A DNA stretch of 27,286 nucleotides, from contig JABZGZ010000007.1 of assembly GCA_015259105.1 (NCBI GenBank), positions 1 to 27,286 of the forward strand, read 5' to 3'. This stretch comes from Atopobium sp. (lineage in GTDB: Bacteria > Actinomycetota > Coriobacteriia > Coriobacteriales > Atopobiaceae). The number at the start of each line of letters is the position of its first letter. Position 1 is the first letter of the stretch. A program made the position numbers and the translations under genes. Positions 7,367-15,729 of this stretch are shown in pieces. The notes below the pieces were generated by a model. It searched no databases. It had not been told where the DNA came from and saw only the letters and a program-made list of their open reading frames with translations.

Positions 7367-7621
7367 TTATGCCTCAGCAGCAACGACGTTAACGACGTGC
7401 TTAGCACCCTTCTTGAACTCAACAACGCCATCGCAAAGTGCAAAGAGAGTGTCATCCTTGCCGCGACCAACGTTTACGCCAGGAGTGATGTGAGTACCAC
7501 GCTGACGGATGATAATCTGGCCAGCCTTGATTGCCTGACCACCGTAAATCTTAACGCCAAGGCGCTGTGCTTGTGAGTCACGACCGTTGCGGGAAGAGCC
7601 GAGACCTTTCTTGTGTGCCAT
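7367..7621 (-). CDS. rpmA: 50S ribosomal protein L27
   Basis: 84 residues. L27 reaches the peptidyl-transferase centre of the large subunit. The sequence begins MAHKKGLGSSRNGRDS and contains RQRGTHITPGVNVGRGKDDTLFA-type family motifs. The N terminus has no cleavable extension like that of Firmicutes L27, and no prp (ysxB) protease gene lies between rplU and rpmA, which is consistent. It starts at ATG 7619-7621 with an AGG-type ribosome site, 38 bases after rplU, and is followed by a strong terminator. Confidence 0.97.
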   Translation of the reverse strand: MAHKKGLGSSRNGRDSQAQRLGVKIYGGQAIKAGQIIIRQRGTHITPGVNVGRGKDDTLFALCDGVVEFKKGAKHVVNVVAAEA

Positions 7622-7659
7622 AAATGCTACCTGCCTATCTCAATATCAGAAGTGACCAA

Positions 7660-8010
7660 TTACTCTGCAGACTCGTCGGATGCCTTAGCAGCAGCCTTAC
7701 GAGCGGTAGGGAGCGCGGTAACCTTCAGCTTAGTAAGGTTCTGACGGTGACCATTGGCGCGGTGATAGCGCTTACGCTTGTGGAACTTGAAGACGAGGAC
7801 CTTCTTGTCCTTGTACTGCTCAAGAACCTCACAGGTAACCTTCTTAGAGGAAAGAGTGGCAGCGTCAGCAACAACCTTCTTGCCGTCGTTAAGCATAAGA
7901 ACATCAAGCTTTACCTTATCGCCAGGCTGCGCATCAAGCTTCTCGACGCTGATTACGTCGCCCTTGGCAACCTTATACTGCTTGCCACCAGTTGCTACGA
8001 TTGCGTACAT
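7660..8010 (-). CDS. rplU: 50S ribosomal protein L21
   Basis: 116 residues. Primary 23S rRNA-binding protein of the large subunit. Family features: MYAIVATGGKQYKV start, a central basic stretch with VFKFHKRKRYHRANGHRQ and an Ala/Lys-rich C-terminal tail with a short acidic end, slightly longer than the usual ~103 residues. ATG 8008-8010 has AAGGG about ten bases upstream. It is the first gene of the rplU-rpmA operon and has a ~145-base leader with potential secondary structure. Confidence 0.97.
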   Translation of the reverse strand: MYAIVATGGKQYKVAKGDVISVEKLDAQPGDKVKLDVLMLNDGKKVVADAATLSSKKVTCEVLEQYKDKKVLVFKFHKRKRYHRANGHRQNLTKLKVTALPTARKAAAKASDESAE

Positions 8011-8156
8011 GTGTGTAACCCTTCATTGCTGATTCTTGCAACGATTAATACTATCTTTGTATTTCTGAAGATCCGAGCAAAGACCTTCGCCGCCGTGACC
8101 TGTGGCATCCGCGGGAAACTGTCGGTGTCCCATGTCCCTCGGCGAGAAACACAACT
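8011..8156 (-). promoter_or_regulatory. Long, potentially structured 5' leader of rplU-rpmA
   Basis: About 145 bases between the predicted start site and rplU contain no gene. Visible pairings on the minus strand: TCGCCG near the 5' end with CGGCGA, enclosing GGGA/TCCC; a competing CCGAG with CTCGG of GCTCGGATC; and a 3' hairpin TCTTTG/CAAAGA. Autoregulatory L21 leaders are known in other bacteria; I cannot say whether this matches one. The leader also carries one copy of the GCGAGAAAC word (8142-8150, plus strand). Confidence 0.4.
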
Positions 8157-8162
8157 CGAAAT

Positions 8163-8191
8163 AGTCTACTGCATATTTCAGAAAATTCCAA
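8163..8191 (-). promoter_or_regulatory. Probable rplU-rpmA promoter
   Basis: -35 TTGGAA (8191-8186), exactly 17 bases, -10 TAGACT (8168-8163); four of six consensus matches in each box. It lies just past (upstream of) the DUF2344 stop codon at 8206 and would start transcription near 8156. Confidence 0.5.
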
Positions 8192-8205
8192 GACAAAACT
8201 ACATG

Positions 8206-9027
8206 TTATAGAGGCTTCACAAGGAGTCCATTTTCTGAAACGTGTGCCTGTGAGACTCGACACACCTTCAACGAGTCAATGCCTTGTAGGCCATCCACTC
8301 CAGCTTGAGCTGCAATTCTTTGAGCCTCATAAATCAAAACTGCAGGTCTAAGCGCCGCTCTTGGATCTTGGAGTGTATCAAGCTCAAATGAAATGCACGT
8401 TTCGGATGAGCTCTCAGAGATGCTGTAGTCCGCAAACGTTGTCTCCAAGTTGACCACTTTTTGCTTGTCTCCGCGCAGATACGTCAGCTCTTTTTTGGCG
8501 AGAAGATCCTCAAACCCCCAACGCAACGCCTCGGACCTAAGACCTTCTCCCAAAATGTCACATCTCCAATGAGCGGCATTCAACCATGCTTCAAGCGCTG
8601 GCAGTGACCGATCAACGTAGCTGGCAGCAAACGGAGCAAGCGCGGGAGGCGTAGCCGACAACAACCTCTCTAACGCCTCATCCGGGTCCACATATTCTGT
8701 GAGCTTCAAGTCAAAGTACTCAGCCTCAGACGAAGCGCCAACAGGAAGCGCCTGAGAGAACTGAACGCCCATGCGCTTTGCAAAGCCATTGCCTACCCTA
8801 AACGGCAGCTGAGCTCTACGAACACAGCGCTCAATGGTGCCAATAAGCTCAAGGTGTCCTAGAAACGCAAGGCGGTCATCTTTCTTGTAAGCCACGCGAA
8901 GCCTAAAAATCTCTGCTCCACGTTCCGTCATAATCTCTGGCTGAATCTGCGGCCTACCAGCGCGCCAGTCTTTCTTCGCCGGCTCAACCACCTCAGGAGC
9001 CACGCCCTCTATCTGCATATCCGTCAT
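8206..9027 (-). CDS. DUF2344 radical-SAM-linked protein (TIGR03936-like)
   Basis: 273 residues from ATG 9025-9027, which overlaps the stop of the radical-SAM gene in an ATGA junction with a G-rich site upstream. An ATG further 5' in frame would fall deep inside that gene and was not chosen. The conserved N-terminal block runs FRLRVAYKKDDRLAFLGHLE and then RCVRRAQLPFRVGNGF, followed by PLPVGASSEAEYFDL-type sequence, as in proteins that always accompany or are fused to TIGR03960 radical-SAM enzymes. No catalytic motif is known to me. The partnership and its location beside rplU-rpmA suggest RNA or ribosome modification, but that is an inference; function is unknown. Confidence 0.85.
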   Translation of the reverse strand: MTDMQIEGVAPEVVEPAKKDWRAGRPQIQPEIMTERGAEIFRLRVAYKKDDRLAFLGHLELIGTIERCVRRAQLPFRVGNGFAKRMGVQFSQALPVGASSEAEYFDLKLTEYVDPDEALERLLSATPPALAPFAASYVDRSLPALEAWLNAAHWRCDILGEGLRSEALRWGFEDLLAKKELTYLRGDKQKVVNLETTFADYSISESSSETCISFELDTLQDPRAALRPAVLIYEAQRIAAQAGVDGLQGIDSLKVCRVSQAHVSENGLLVKPL

Positions 9028-10889
9028 GAGCGCACCCCCATCAAAACGTTGTCGACCTTCAAGGTCTGGCATACCGCGCATCCCGTACAAGAGGTAAACG
9101 TACAATCGGGTGTGGTGACCTCGTCCATTGCTTTGCGATATTCTCGCTGTAGGTAGCCCTTGGACACGCCAGGAGATGTGTGGTCCCAAGGAAGTTTTGC
9201 CTGAATATCAAAGGTTTCTGTTGCAATATCAGACAGCGAGAAACCCAGACTTTCTGCAGCTGCATTCCAAGCATCAAGGTTAAACTCACTGGTCCACGCA
9301 TCAAACTTGCAACCATTTTTCCATGCCTGGTAAATCAGATCAAAGCCGTCACGGCCCATCTTTGACAGCGCGCCTTCTACCAGCGAAGTGCCAGAATCAT
9401 GATAGGCAATCTTGAGTCCCCTATCGTGGTTAGAAGACAGTAACAGTTGCTGCCTACGCTGGGCTTCCTCACGAGAAATCTGACCAACCCACTGGAATGG
9501 CGTGTAGGACTTGGGTACAAACACGGCAACTGAGGCAGAAACCGTAACGCCCTTGCCACCAATTTCTCGGCCGATGTCCAAAATACGCTTTGCAACTGCG
9601 GGAATGGCTTGGATGTCCTCGTCAGTCTCGGTTGGAAGGCCCATCATAAAGTAGAGCTTCATGCGGCGCCAACCGTTTTCAAACGCGTTTCTTGCTGCAG
9701 ACTCAAGATCATCCTCGGTGACGTTCTTGTTGATAACATCACGCATGCGCTGAGAGCCTGCTTCTGGCGCAAATGTCAGGCCACCGCGCCTTGAGGTAGA
9801 AACGGCGTCTGCCATCTCCGCGCCAAACGCGTCCATACGCTGTGACGGAATAGAGATACGCACGCCACGTTTACGCAGGTCAGAATTCATACGGCGAAGA
9901 ATATAGCCGCACTGAGAGTGGTCTGTTGTAGAGAGCGACGTGAGCGAAACCTCATCATAGCCGCTCTTCAGAAGACCCTCCTCACCTGCTTTAACAATTT
10001 GCTGAGCCGGGCGCTCACGAACAGGTCGATACGTCATGCCAGCCTGACAGAACCTGCATCCACGAGCACAGCCGCGCTGAATCTCAAGCGCCAGCCTGTC
10101 TTGCACAATCTCGGTATACGGAACAATGCGCTGAGCCACAGGGTCAGTCACCGAAAGATCTGGCAGACAGCGCTTATAGACCACGCTTGGCGCACCGCTT
10201 CCCTCTTTAGGGACCGCATAACCCCAGCGTGTTGAGGTATTGTCACGCACAATCTGATAAAGCGATGGCACGTAAACGCCCTGAATCTGAGACAGCCTCT
10301 GCAAAATCTCTTGGCGAGAAACCCCGTTCAGCTTGGAAGTTCTTACACACTCGCACATCTCTACCAGTGCTTCTTCGCCATCACCTAAAAGAATGGCATC
10401 AAAAAGAGGAGCAACGGGTTCTGAGTTCCAAACAGATGGACCGCCACCAAAAATAAGTGGATCTTCTTCATCACGCTCTTCGGAAAGCTTTGGAATACCT
10501 GCTAGATCAAGCGTTTCTATAATATTGGTAGCAATCATTTCATGCGCAAGGGTGAAGCCCACCACATCAAAAGATGCTAAAGGCGCGGCACCCTCCAAAG
10601 AGAGCAAAGGAACATTGCGCTTACGCATGAGAGCTGCCATATCAGTCCAAGGCAGATAGGCGCGCTCACAAGAAATATGAGGCGCCTTATTCAAAGCGTT
10701 ATAGAGAATGGCAATGCCCAAATTAGGCTGACCCACCTCGTAAACGTCAGCGTAAACCATACAAACGTGAAAAGGACCTTCTTGCTCCTCTACTGCTCCC
10801 CACTCGTGATTTAAGTATCTTGAGGGTTTCTCGACATGCGGAAGCATGGGCTCAATGAGATGGAAGAGATTTTCTCGTTTAACACGCAC
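9024..10889 (-). CDS. Radical SAM protein of the TIGR03960 type (B12-binding-like N terminus)
   Basis: 621 residues. The N-terminal ~200 residues resemble a cobalamin-binding-like fold (VGFTLAHEM, FGGGPSVWN, LLGDGEEAL). The radical-SAM core has the cluster motif CARGCRFC (C274, C278, C281), which binds a 4Fe-4S cluster and S-adenosylmethionine. The C terminus has four more cysteines, C596, C601, C604 and C607 (CTFTSCTGCAVC), possibly a second metal site. The substrate is unknown. GTG at 10887-10889 is used, with only a weak ribosome site; the gap from the DUF697 gene is 13 bases. It forms a translationally coupled pair with the DUF2344 gene, as in many bacteria where the pair sits next to rng and rplU; no rng is present here. 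Confidence 0.9.
   Translation of the reverse strand: MRVKRENLFHLIEPMLPHVEKPSRYLNHEWGAVEEQEGPFHVCMVYADVYEVGQPNLGIAILYNALNKAPHISCERAYLPWTDMAALMRKRNVPLLSLEGAAPLASFDVVGFTLAHEMIATNIIETLDLAGIPKLSEERDEEDPLIFGGGPSVWNSEPVAPLFDAILLGDGEEALVEMCECVRTSKLNGVSRQEILQRLSQIQGVYVPSLYQIVRDNTSTRWGYAVPKEGSGAPSVVYKRCLPDLSVTDPVAQRIVPYTEIVQDRLALEIQRGCARGCRFCQAGMTYRPVRERPAQQIVKAGEEGLLKSGYDEVSLTSLSTTDHSQCGYILRRMNSDLRKRGVRISIPSQRMDAFGAEMADAVSTSRRGGLTFAPEAGSQRMRDVINKNVTEDDLESAARNAFENGWRRMKLYFMMGLPTETDEDIQAIPAVAKRILDIGREIGGKGVTVSASVAVFVPKSYTPFQWVGQISREEAQRRQQLLLSSNHDRGLKIAYHDSGTSLVEGALSKMGRDGFDLIYQAWKNGCKFDAWTSEFNLDAWNAAAESLGFSLSDIATETFDIQAKLPWDHTSPGVSKGYLQREYRKAMDEVTTPDCTFTSCTGCAVCQTLKVDNVLMGVRS
10314..10324 (+). repeat. 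One copy of a dispersed GCGAGAAACCC word
   Basis: Exact 11-mer. Further exact 11-mers are at 9236-9246, 19954-19964 and 24488-24498 (plus) and 13126-13136 (minus). The core GCGAGAAAC alone occurs also at 7304-7312 and 8142-8150 (plus) and 26515-26523 (minus), and GAGAAACCC alone at 7026-7034 and 10824-10832 (minus). The copies are both genic and intergenic. Function unknown. Confidence 0.7.
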
Positions 10890-10902
10890 GATAGTCTACT
10901 TT

Positions 10903-11895
10903 CTATCTTTTGGCGAGGGACTGTGTGGTTGCTATCTCTACGGTATTTGATTGTGAATTTGTATCTGCTGTTGCGCTTGCACCTGTAGAAGCACTCGAAG
11001 TGCCGGTTTTGGTAGAAGAATCAGCTGCTACCCCATCGCGTTTCTCGGCAATTTTGCGTGCATATGAGTGAATGACGCGAGCGGTCGTATGAGTACCTGC
11101 ATATCCCATGCCAGCCTTAAGCGCCCAGCCAAATCCTGGAACTGTGCCTGCGACCGTGCGTGCAACCGTACGATATCCAAAGCCCGCACCCACAACGCCG
11201 AGAAGTTCAGCAATGGTTTCAACACTCATATTGATGTTATACGCAGCAGTTATATCAAGCGCAAGTCTAATCTGACGTGCAGTCATCAGTGGCATATCAG
11301 AGCCAGGAACAAAGGCCACAGCGCCAATAGCTGCATTTTCTTTAGCACAAGCAGCAGTTATCTGCTTGACTACTTGAGCTCTGCAAAGAGGGTATGCTGC
11401 CGCAAAAGAAACTGATTTTTCTGTTGCAGTGGCAATCCATGAAGAGAGTCGATCAAAGAGCACTTCTTCAGTGGTACCCGCAACAATGCTAATAAGCCCC
11501 GTGTTGTAGAGCGTATCAGCAATTTGTTGCGCTTCAACTGCAGACTCTACAACCACCGCACAAGGAATTGAATGACTTACCAACATGGTAAGGGCGTCCT
11601 CGTACTGTGATGTTGGCGTAGGAATAATCACCGCAATATCAGGAATGGCGGCATTCTTTCCCGCACGACCAGTGCCTCCAGAGGTAAGCGAGACGCCATC
11701 GGCAAGCTTAGAAACGCGCACCGTTGCATCTGTTCTCTCTGGCATAAAATACGAATGTACAGCCAGGATTACCTCTTCAGAAGCAAGGGAATCAACGTAG
11801 ATATGCGTATAAGTTGGCTCTAGAGATGAAAGCGACCCGCGGAATTCTTGTAATACAGAGGTAGCAAGTTTGCCCAAGCTATTTCTTTTTGCCAT
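10903..11895 (-). CDS. DUF697-containing membrane protein of unknown function
   Basis: 330 residues. The middle part (about 185-285) matches the DUF697/YcjF-like pattern: VPGSDMPLMTARQIRLALDI, then AELLGVVGAGFGYRTVARTV, then VPGFGWALKAGMGYAGTHTT with a closing HSYA. In many homologues DUF697 follows a small GTPase domain; here the N-terminal ~180 residues look Rossmann-like (DIAVIIPTPTSQYEDAL, CAVVVESAVEAQQIA) but I see no P-loop, so a GTPase is unlikely. The C terminus (~50 residues) is Ser/Thr/Ala-rich and low in complexity. ATG 11893-11895 is three bases after the rodA stop, so it is probably coupled to the elongasome operon. Confidence 0.75.
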   Translation of the reverse strand: MAKRNSLGKLATSVLQEFRGSLSSLEPTYTHIYVDSLASEEVILAVHSYFMPERTDATVRVSKLADGVSLTSGGTGRAGKNAAIPDIAVIIPTPTSQYEDALTMLVSHSIPCAVVVESAVEAQQIADTLYNTGLISIVAGTTEEVLFDRLSSWIATATEKSVSFAAAYPLCRAQVVKQITAACAKENAAIGAVAFVPGSDMPLMTARQIRLALDITAAYNINMSVETIAELLGVVGAGFGYRTVARTVAGTVPGFGWALKAGMGYAGTHTTARVIHSYARKIAEKRDGVAADSSTKTGTSSASTGASATADTNSQSNTVEIATTQSLAKR

Positions 11896-11898
11896 GGC

Positions 11899-13125
11899 TT
11901 AAGCCGCCTTTGTTCTATGTCTGTAAACAGACTGGACGATTCCTACAGAAACAAGCTGGGCAATCATCGATGTTGATCCAAAGCTGATAAAAGGCAATGG
12001 AATACCCGTAATAGGCATGATACCAATGCACATGCCAACATTCTGTAAAACCTGGAACGACCACATGGCTGCACAACCAACAAGTACCAGCTTAGAGAAG
12101 GTATTCTCGGTCTTCATGGCAAACAGAATGGTTGCAAAAATCATCCATGCAAAAAGTGAAAGCATAATGAATGCACCAAGGAAGCCAAACTCTTCCGAGA
12201 AGAGTGCAAAAACAAAGTCTGTGTGTGCCTCTGGTAAGAATCGTCCACTTGCCTGCGTAGCGTTACCTGGTCCTTTTCCAATAAAGCCACCAGAACCTAC
12301 GGCAATCTTTGCCTGCTGCAGGTTATAGCCGTCTCCCGACGGATCAACGGAAGGATCCAAGAAGACGGTAAGACGCTTCATCTGGTACTCCTTAAGAATG
12401 TGAGGAATACCAGGAATCATAGAGGTCACAACAACAAGAGCAACAACAGCAATGAGCAAAAGAACGGTCACAAGAATCCAAGAACGTTTTGCACCAGAGC
12501 AAATGATGATGGTAGCTCCGATAACCAAAATAATCAGGCCAGTTCCCAGGTCAGGCAAAAGCATAATGGAGCCGAATGGAACCATCAATGTTCCACAAAG
12601 CTTTACATAGTCTCTAAGCGTTTCTACCTTACCGTTATACTGAGCACTCACCGAAGCCATAAGGAAGATTGTGACAATCTTACCCAGCTCAGACGGCTGG
12701 AATCTAAAGCCAACAAGCGGGATATTAACCCAACCAGTCATACCCTTGACCGAGACACCAAAGCCTGGAACCTTAGGCAAAATCATCAATACAACAACGC
12801 CAACAAGCAGCACGTTTGTCATATTTGCTAGTGCTCTGTAGTCATAGCGCCACATAAGCGTGGCAAAAATAAGACCCAAACCAATGCCCAGAAGGTGCCT
12901 AGGAAAACTGGCTTCAGCAATGTTCATTGATGCGGTCCAAATAACCACAATACCAATGAGGACGAGAAGAGCCGCGGGAACAAGCTGCGCAAGATAGAGA
13001 TTGTTCAGAATATTCTTGCCAGTAAGTCTCTCTTTCTTAGCAAGACCGCCTGAAGGAATACCTCCACGCCTTCTAAAGGGAGAATTCATTCTCTGTTTTG
13101 TAACTGCAGATGAATCAAGTGCCAT
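11899..13125 (-). CDS. rodA: Rod-shape SEDS glycosyltransferase RodA
   Basis: 408 residues. RodA polymerises lipid II into glycan strands during side-wall growth, in complex with PBP2. About ten hydrophobic helices are visible. Family blocks: LGIGLGLIFATLMWRYDY, GMTGWVNIPLVGFRFQPSEL (the substrate-cavity segment), LPDLGTGLI, QAKIAVGSGGFIGKG, HTDFVFALFSEEFGFLG and the C-terminal PITGIPLPFISFGSTSM. The adjacent PBP2 gene favours RodA over FtsW. ATG 13123-13125 has GGAGG ten bases upstream, a long spacing; the intervening bases are a copy of the dispersed GCGAGAAACCC word. It lies 15 bases after mrdA. Confidence 0.95.
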   Translation of the reverse strand: MALDSSAVTKQRMNSPFRRRGGIPSGGLAKKERLTGKNILNNLYLAQLVPAALLVLIGIVVIWTASMNIAEASFPRHLLGIGLGLIFATLMWRYDYRALANMTNVLLVGVVVLMILPKVPGFGVSVKGMTGWVNIPLVGFRFQPSELGKIVTIFLMASVSAQYNGKVETLRDYVKLCGTLMVPFGSIMLLPDLGTGLIILVIGATIIICSGAKRSWILVTVLLLIAVVALVVVTSMIPGIPHILKEYQMKRLTVFLDPSVDPSGDGYNLQQAKIAVGSGGFIGKGPGNATQASGRFLPEAHTDFVFALFSEEFGFLGAFIMLSLFAWMIFATILFAMKTENTFSKLVLVGCAAMWSFQVLQNVGMCIGIMPITGIPLPFISFGSTSMIAQLVSVGIVQSVYRHRTKAA

Positions 13126-13140
13126 GGGTTTCTCGCCTCC

Positions 13141-15150
13141 TTACCTACCAACGTTGTCTGGCTGATTATAAATTGCGCCAAAGACGTCTCGAACAATATA
13201 CATACCAGAACCTGCGCCAGAAGGTGCGCAGTCTAGATTTGCAGCAACAACATACTGAGGCTTGTCAGCAGGTGCATAGCCAACAAACCAACCAACGGGC
13301 TCGCCAATAGACTGCTGCTCAGCAGTACCCGTCTTGCCATTAACCGTGACATCAAGATTAGTCCAGTGGATAGTCTGAGAAGCGGATTCCTCGTAGACAA
13401 CGCCATAAAGACCGCGAGCAACAATATCTCGGTGCTCATCTTTTTCTTCTGGGCTCAGAATGACCTCGTTTTTATACTCAATAACAGAGCCATTTCCGTT
13501 TCTGGCATTAATACTCTTCAAAACATGTGGTTTGTAAATTGGACCTCGGTTTGCAATACCACAATACGCATTTGCCATCTGGAGGCAGGTTACCAAAAGA
13601 TCGCCCTGTCCAATTGCAAGGTTACAGTTGTCGCCACCCTGCCACTTACGAGCATCATCAGGCGAGCTGGTAAAGTAATTCCACTTCCACTCCGCATCAG
13701 GAACGCGACCAGATGCCTCTTCTGGAAGGTCAATACCAGAAAGCGCACCAAGTCCAAAGGCACGGAATGTCTCTTGCATACCCTCTGGATGATCGTTGTT
13801 ATAGAAGAAGCCTTTACCAATCTCATAAAAAACAATATCGCAAGAGTTGGTAATACCGGTAATCAGATTAACGGTACCGTGACCAGAAAGAAGCCAACAG
13901 TGCATGCCGTACTGCTCGCCAAAACCAGTCCAGAAACCCGTGCAATACCAGCTGGAATTTCCGTCACAAATGCCATATTTGAGTCCGGCAAAGGTAGTAA
14001 GTGCTTTGATGGTAGATCCAGTTGGATACTGTCCAGCAATTGCGCGGTTCATCAGTGGATAGTTTGCCTCTTCAGAAGAAAGCGTATCCCAGTCAGAACT
14101 GGAAATGCCTCCAACAAACATTGAAGGTGAATACGTTGGATAGCTTGCCATAGCAATAACTTCACCGTTGGTGCAATCAAGCGCCACCACACTTGCACTG
14201 CGACCTTGGAAGTCTTGTGATCTAACGGTATTGATAACACTGACAAGGGATGCTTCTGCTGCTTTTTGAATGTTTGCATCAATGGTTAGAACAACGTCTG
14301 AGCCACTCTGCGGCGCAATAGACGTTGAGTGCGAAAGTACGTTACCAGCAGCGTCAACATACACCGTTTGTTCACCACGAACACCCTGAAGAGCGGACTC
14401 GTACTGATACTCAACACCCGTTTGTCCCACGATATCGCCGTGGGCATACACAAAGCCGCCATCCGCAGTTTTACTGCTTTCAAGCTGCTCTTGTGTAACA
14501 GTTCCGGTGTAGCCAACAACATGAGCTGCAAGAGAACCGTTTGGATAGGCGCGCTGGGTGCGCTCCTCAATTGAAACGCCATCAAGCAAAGCGCCATGAG
14601 CGTAAATGTAGGCAACTACGCGCCTAGAAACATCTACAGAAACTGTGCGAAGCGCTTGGGCGCCATCAGAGGTATCCATGATTTTTCTGCGCACCGCCAA
14701 CATAGGCATACCCAAAAGGTTAGCAAGAATCTGCAGCTTAATGTAGTCTTCTGCAACGTCTGCTCGCGCTACTACCGTTGGACTTGGCCTGTTAGTAACA
14801 ATCTCTACGCCATTTCTGTCCAGAATGCGGCCGCGAGGAGCTGCGGTAGTAACGGTTCGCGTACGGTTTCTCTCTGCTTGCTCGGTATAGTCAGCTGACG
14901 ATAAGAGCTGCATGGTCCAAAGACGACCAATAAGCACGGCAAACATGCCGCCAACAGCAATTGCAAATCCGATAAGTCTGGACGAGAGGGTCTTCTCGGC
15001 AGAGCCGTCAGAACCACCGGACGCCTTGGGAGCGCCGCCACCAATATCAAAGGTAAACGGCGAGTCTTTTCTACCAAAGGTGAGGTAAACAATGATCAAA
15101 CCAATTGCTGCAACAGCGCAACAAGCAAGGATAACAAGGGTGAAATTCAT
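13141..15150 (-). CDS. mrdA: Penicillin-binding protein 2 (class B transpeptidase)
   Basis: 669 residues. It cross-links peptidoglycan with RodA in the elongasome. Two N-terminal hydrophobic segments are present (about 3-24 and 58-78); one is usual for class B PBPs. Next come the dimerisation region (RGRILDRNG, ~106-115; HVVGYTG, ~210) and the transpeptidase domain with active-site S379-x-x-K382 (GSTIK), S436-C-D438 in place of SxN, and K606-T-G (KTGTAEQ). Penicillin would acylate S379. ATG 15148-15150 has AAGGGG upstream; the gap to mreD is nine bases. The order mreB-mreC-mreD-mrdA-rodA is the classic elongation operon. Confidence 0.95.
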   Translation of the reverse strand: MNFTLVILACCAVAAIGLIIVYLTFGRKDSPFTFDIGGGAPKASGGSDGSAEKTLSSRLIGFAIAVGGMFAVLIGRLWTMQLLSSADYTEQAERNRTRTVTTAAPRGRILDRNGVEIVTNRPSPTVVARADVAEDYIKLQILANLLGMPMLAVRRKIMDTSDGAQALRTVSVDVSRRVVAYIYAHGALLDGVSIEERTQRAYPNGSLAAHVVGYTGTVTQEQLESSKTADGGFVYAHGDIVGQTGVEYQYESALQGVRGEQTVYVDAAGNVLSHSTSIAPQSGSDVVLTIDANIQKAAEASLVSVINTVRSQDFQGRSASVVALDCTNGEVIAMASYPTYSPSMFVGGISSSDWDTLSSEEANYPLMNRAIAGQYPTGSTIKALTTFAGLKYGICDGNSSWYCTGFWTGFGEQYGMHCWLLSGHGTVNLITGITNSCDIVFYEIGKGFFYNNDHPEGMQETFRAFGLGALSGIDLPEEASGRVPDAEWKWNYFTSSPDDARKWQGGDNCNLAIGQGDLLVTCLQMANAYCGIANRGPIYKPHVLKSINARNGNGSVIEYKNEVILSPEEKDEHRDIVARGLYGVVYEESASQTIHWTNLDVTVNGKTGTAEQQSIGEPVGWFVGYAPADKPQYVVAANLDCAPSGAGSGMYIVRDVFGAIYNQPDNVGR

Positions 15151-15159
15151 ACTAACCCC

Positions 15160-15720
15160 TTATTTAAGGCGCTGAGGAGCTCGGTGAGATCCGCGGTAGA
15201 GCGAAGTTCCGCCCAAAGATGAATGAGACCTTTGGGAATGAGAAAGTACATAGAAAACAGGCAGAGCAGCCAAAATGGTGAACAACATGGTGGGAAAAGA
15301 CTTAAACAGCAGCCCCTCAAAGAAGTTGCCACCAGAGCCAATCAAAGAATTAATGAGCTGATACATAAAGGTGACACCAAAAGTTTGAAGAGCAACAAAG
15401 CCCATAGAGGTACCAAAATTGCCAGAGATTCTGTCTCTTACCTCTTGGCCCATGAAATAAGAACTGACCACAAGCAAGAGTGCCATGAGGCCAATAGGAT
15501 TAGGAGAAGTCAAATCATAGATAAGACCAGCAATAAAGCCGCATATCACGCCGGTTTTACCGCCATATCTCAGCGCAATAGCTGCCGAGAAAATCAGTGC
15601 AAAATTGATGACTCCCCCACCAAAAGAAACCTGTGGTGTAAGCATAATCTGCAAAATGAAGCAAACAACAGCAAGAACGGCGATGCTGCGTGTGTTTTTA
15701 TTTCTATCAGAAACCTGCAT
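15160..15720 (-). CDS. mreD: Rod shape-determining protein MreD
   Basis: 186 residues with about five hydrophobic helices (for example SIAVLAVVCFILQIMLTP, VINFALIFSAAIALRYG, LMALLLVVSSYFM). MreD is an integral membrane part of the elongasome that binds MreC. The segment GGKTGVICGFIAGLIYDLTS, then NPIGLMAL, is the family signature. ATG 15718-15720 has AAGGGGG six bases upstream. It sits nine bases after mreC and nine before mrdA, so function is supported as much by context as by sequence, since MreD diverges quickly. The C terminus is basic and Ser-rich. Confidence 0.9.
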   Translation of the reverse strand: MQVSDRNKNTRSIAVLAVVCFILQIMLTPQVSFGGGVINFALIFSAAIALRYGGKTGVICGFIAGLIYDLTSPNPIGLMALLLVVSSYFMGQEVRDRISGNFGTSMGFVALQTFGVTFMYQLINSLIGSGGNFFEGLLFKSFPTMLFTILAALPVFYVLSHSQRSHSSLGGTSLYRGSHRAPQRLK

Positions 15721-15729
15721 GCATCCCCC

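Noticed and set aside
9028..9189. Longer start for the DUF2344 protein at 9189
   Set aside because: It would overlap the radical-SAM gene by over 160 bases; the ATGA junction start fits the family length.
10891..10900. A 10-mer, ATAGTCTACT, identical to the -10 region before rplU (8161-8170), just upstream of the radical-SAM GTG, suggesting a leaderless promoter
   Set aside because: No -35 box is found at a proper distance, and the position inside a tight operon makes an internal promoter uncertain; two copies of one short word may be chance.
10903..11895. Possible small GTPase in the N-terminal half of the DUF697 protein
   Set aside because: No P-loop (GxxxxGKS/T), DxxG or NKxD motif could be found.
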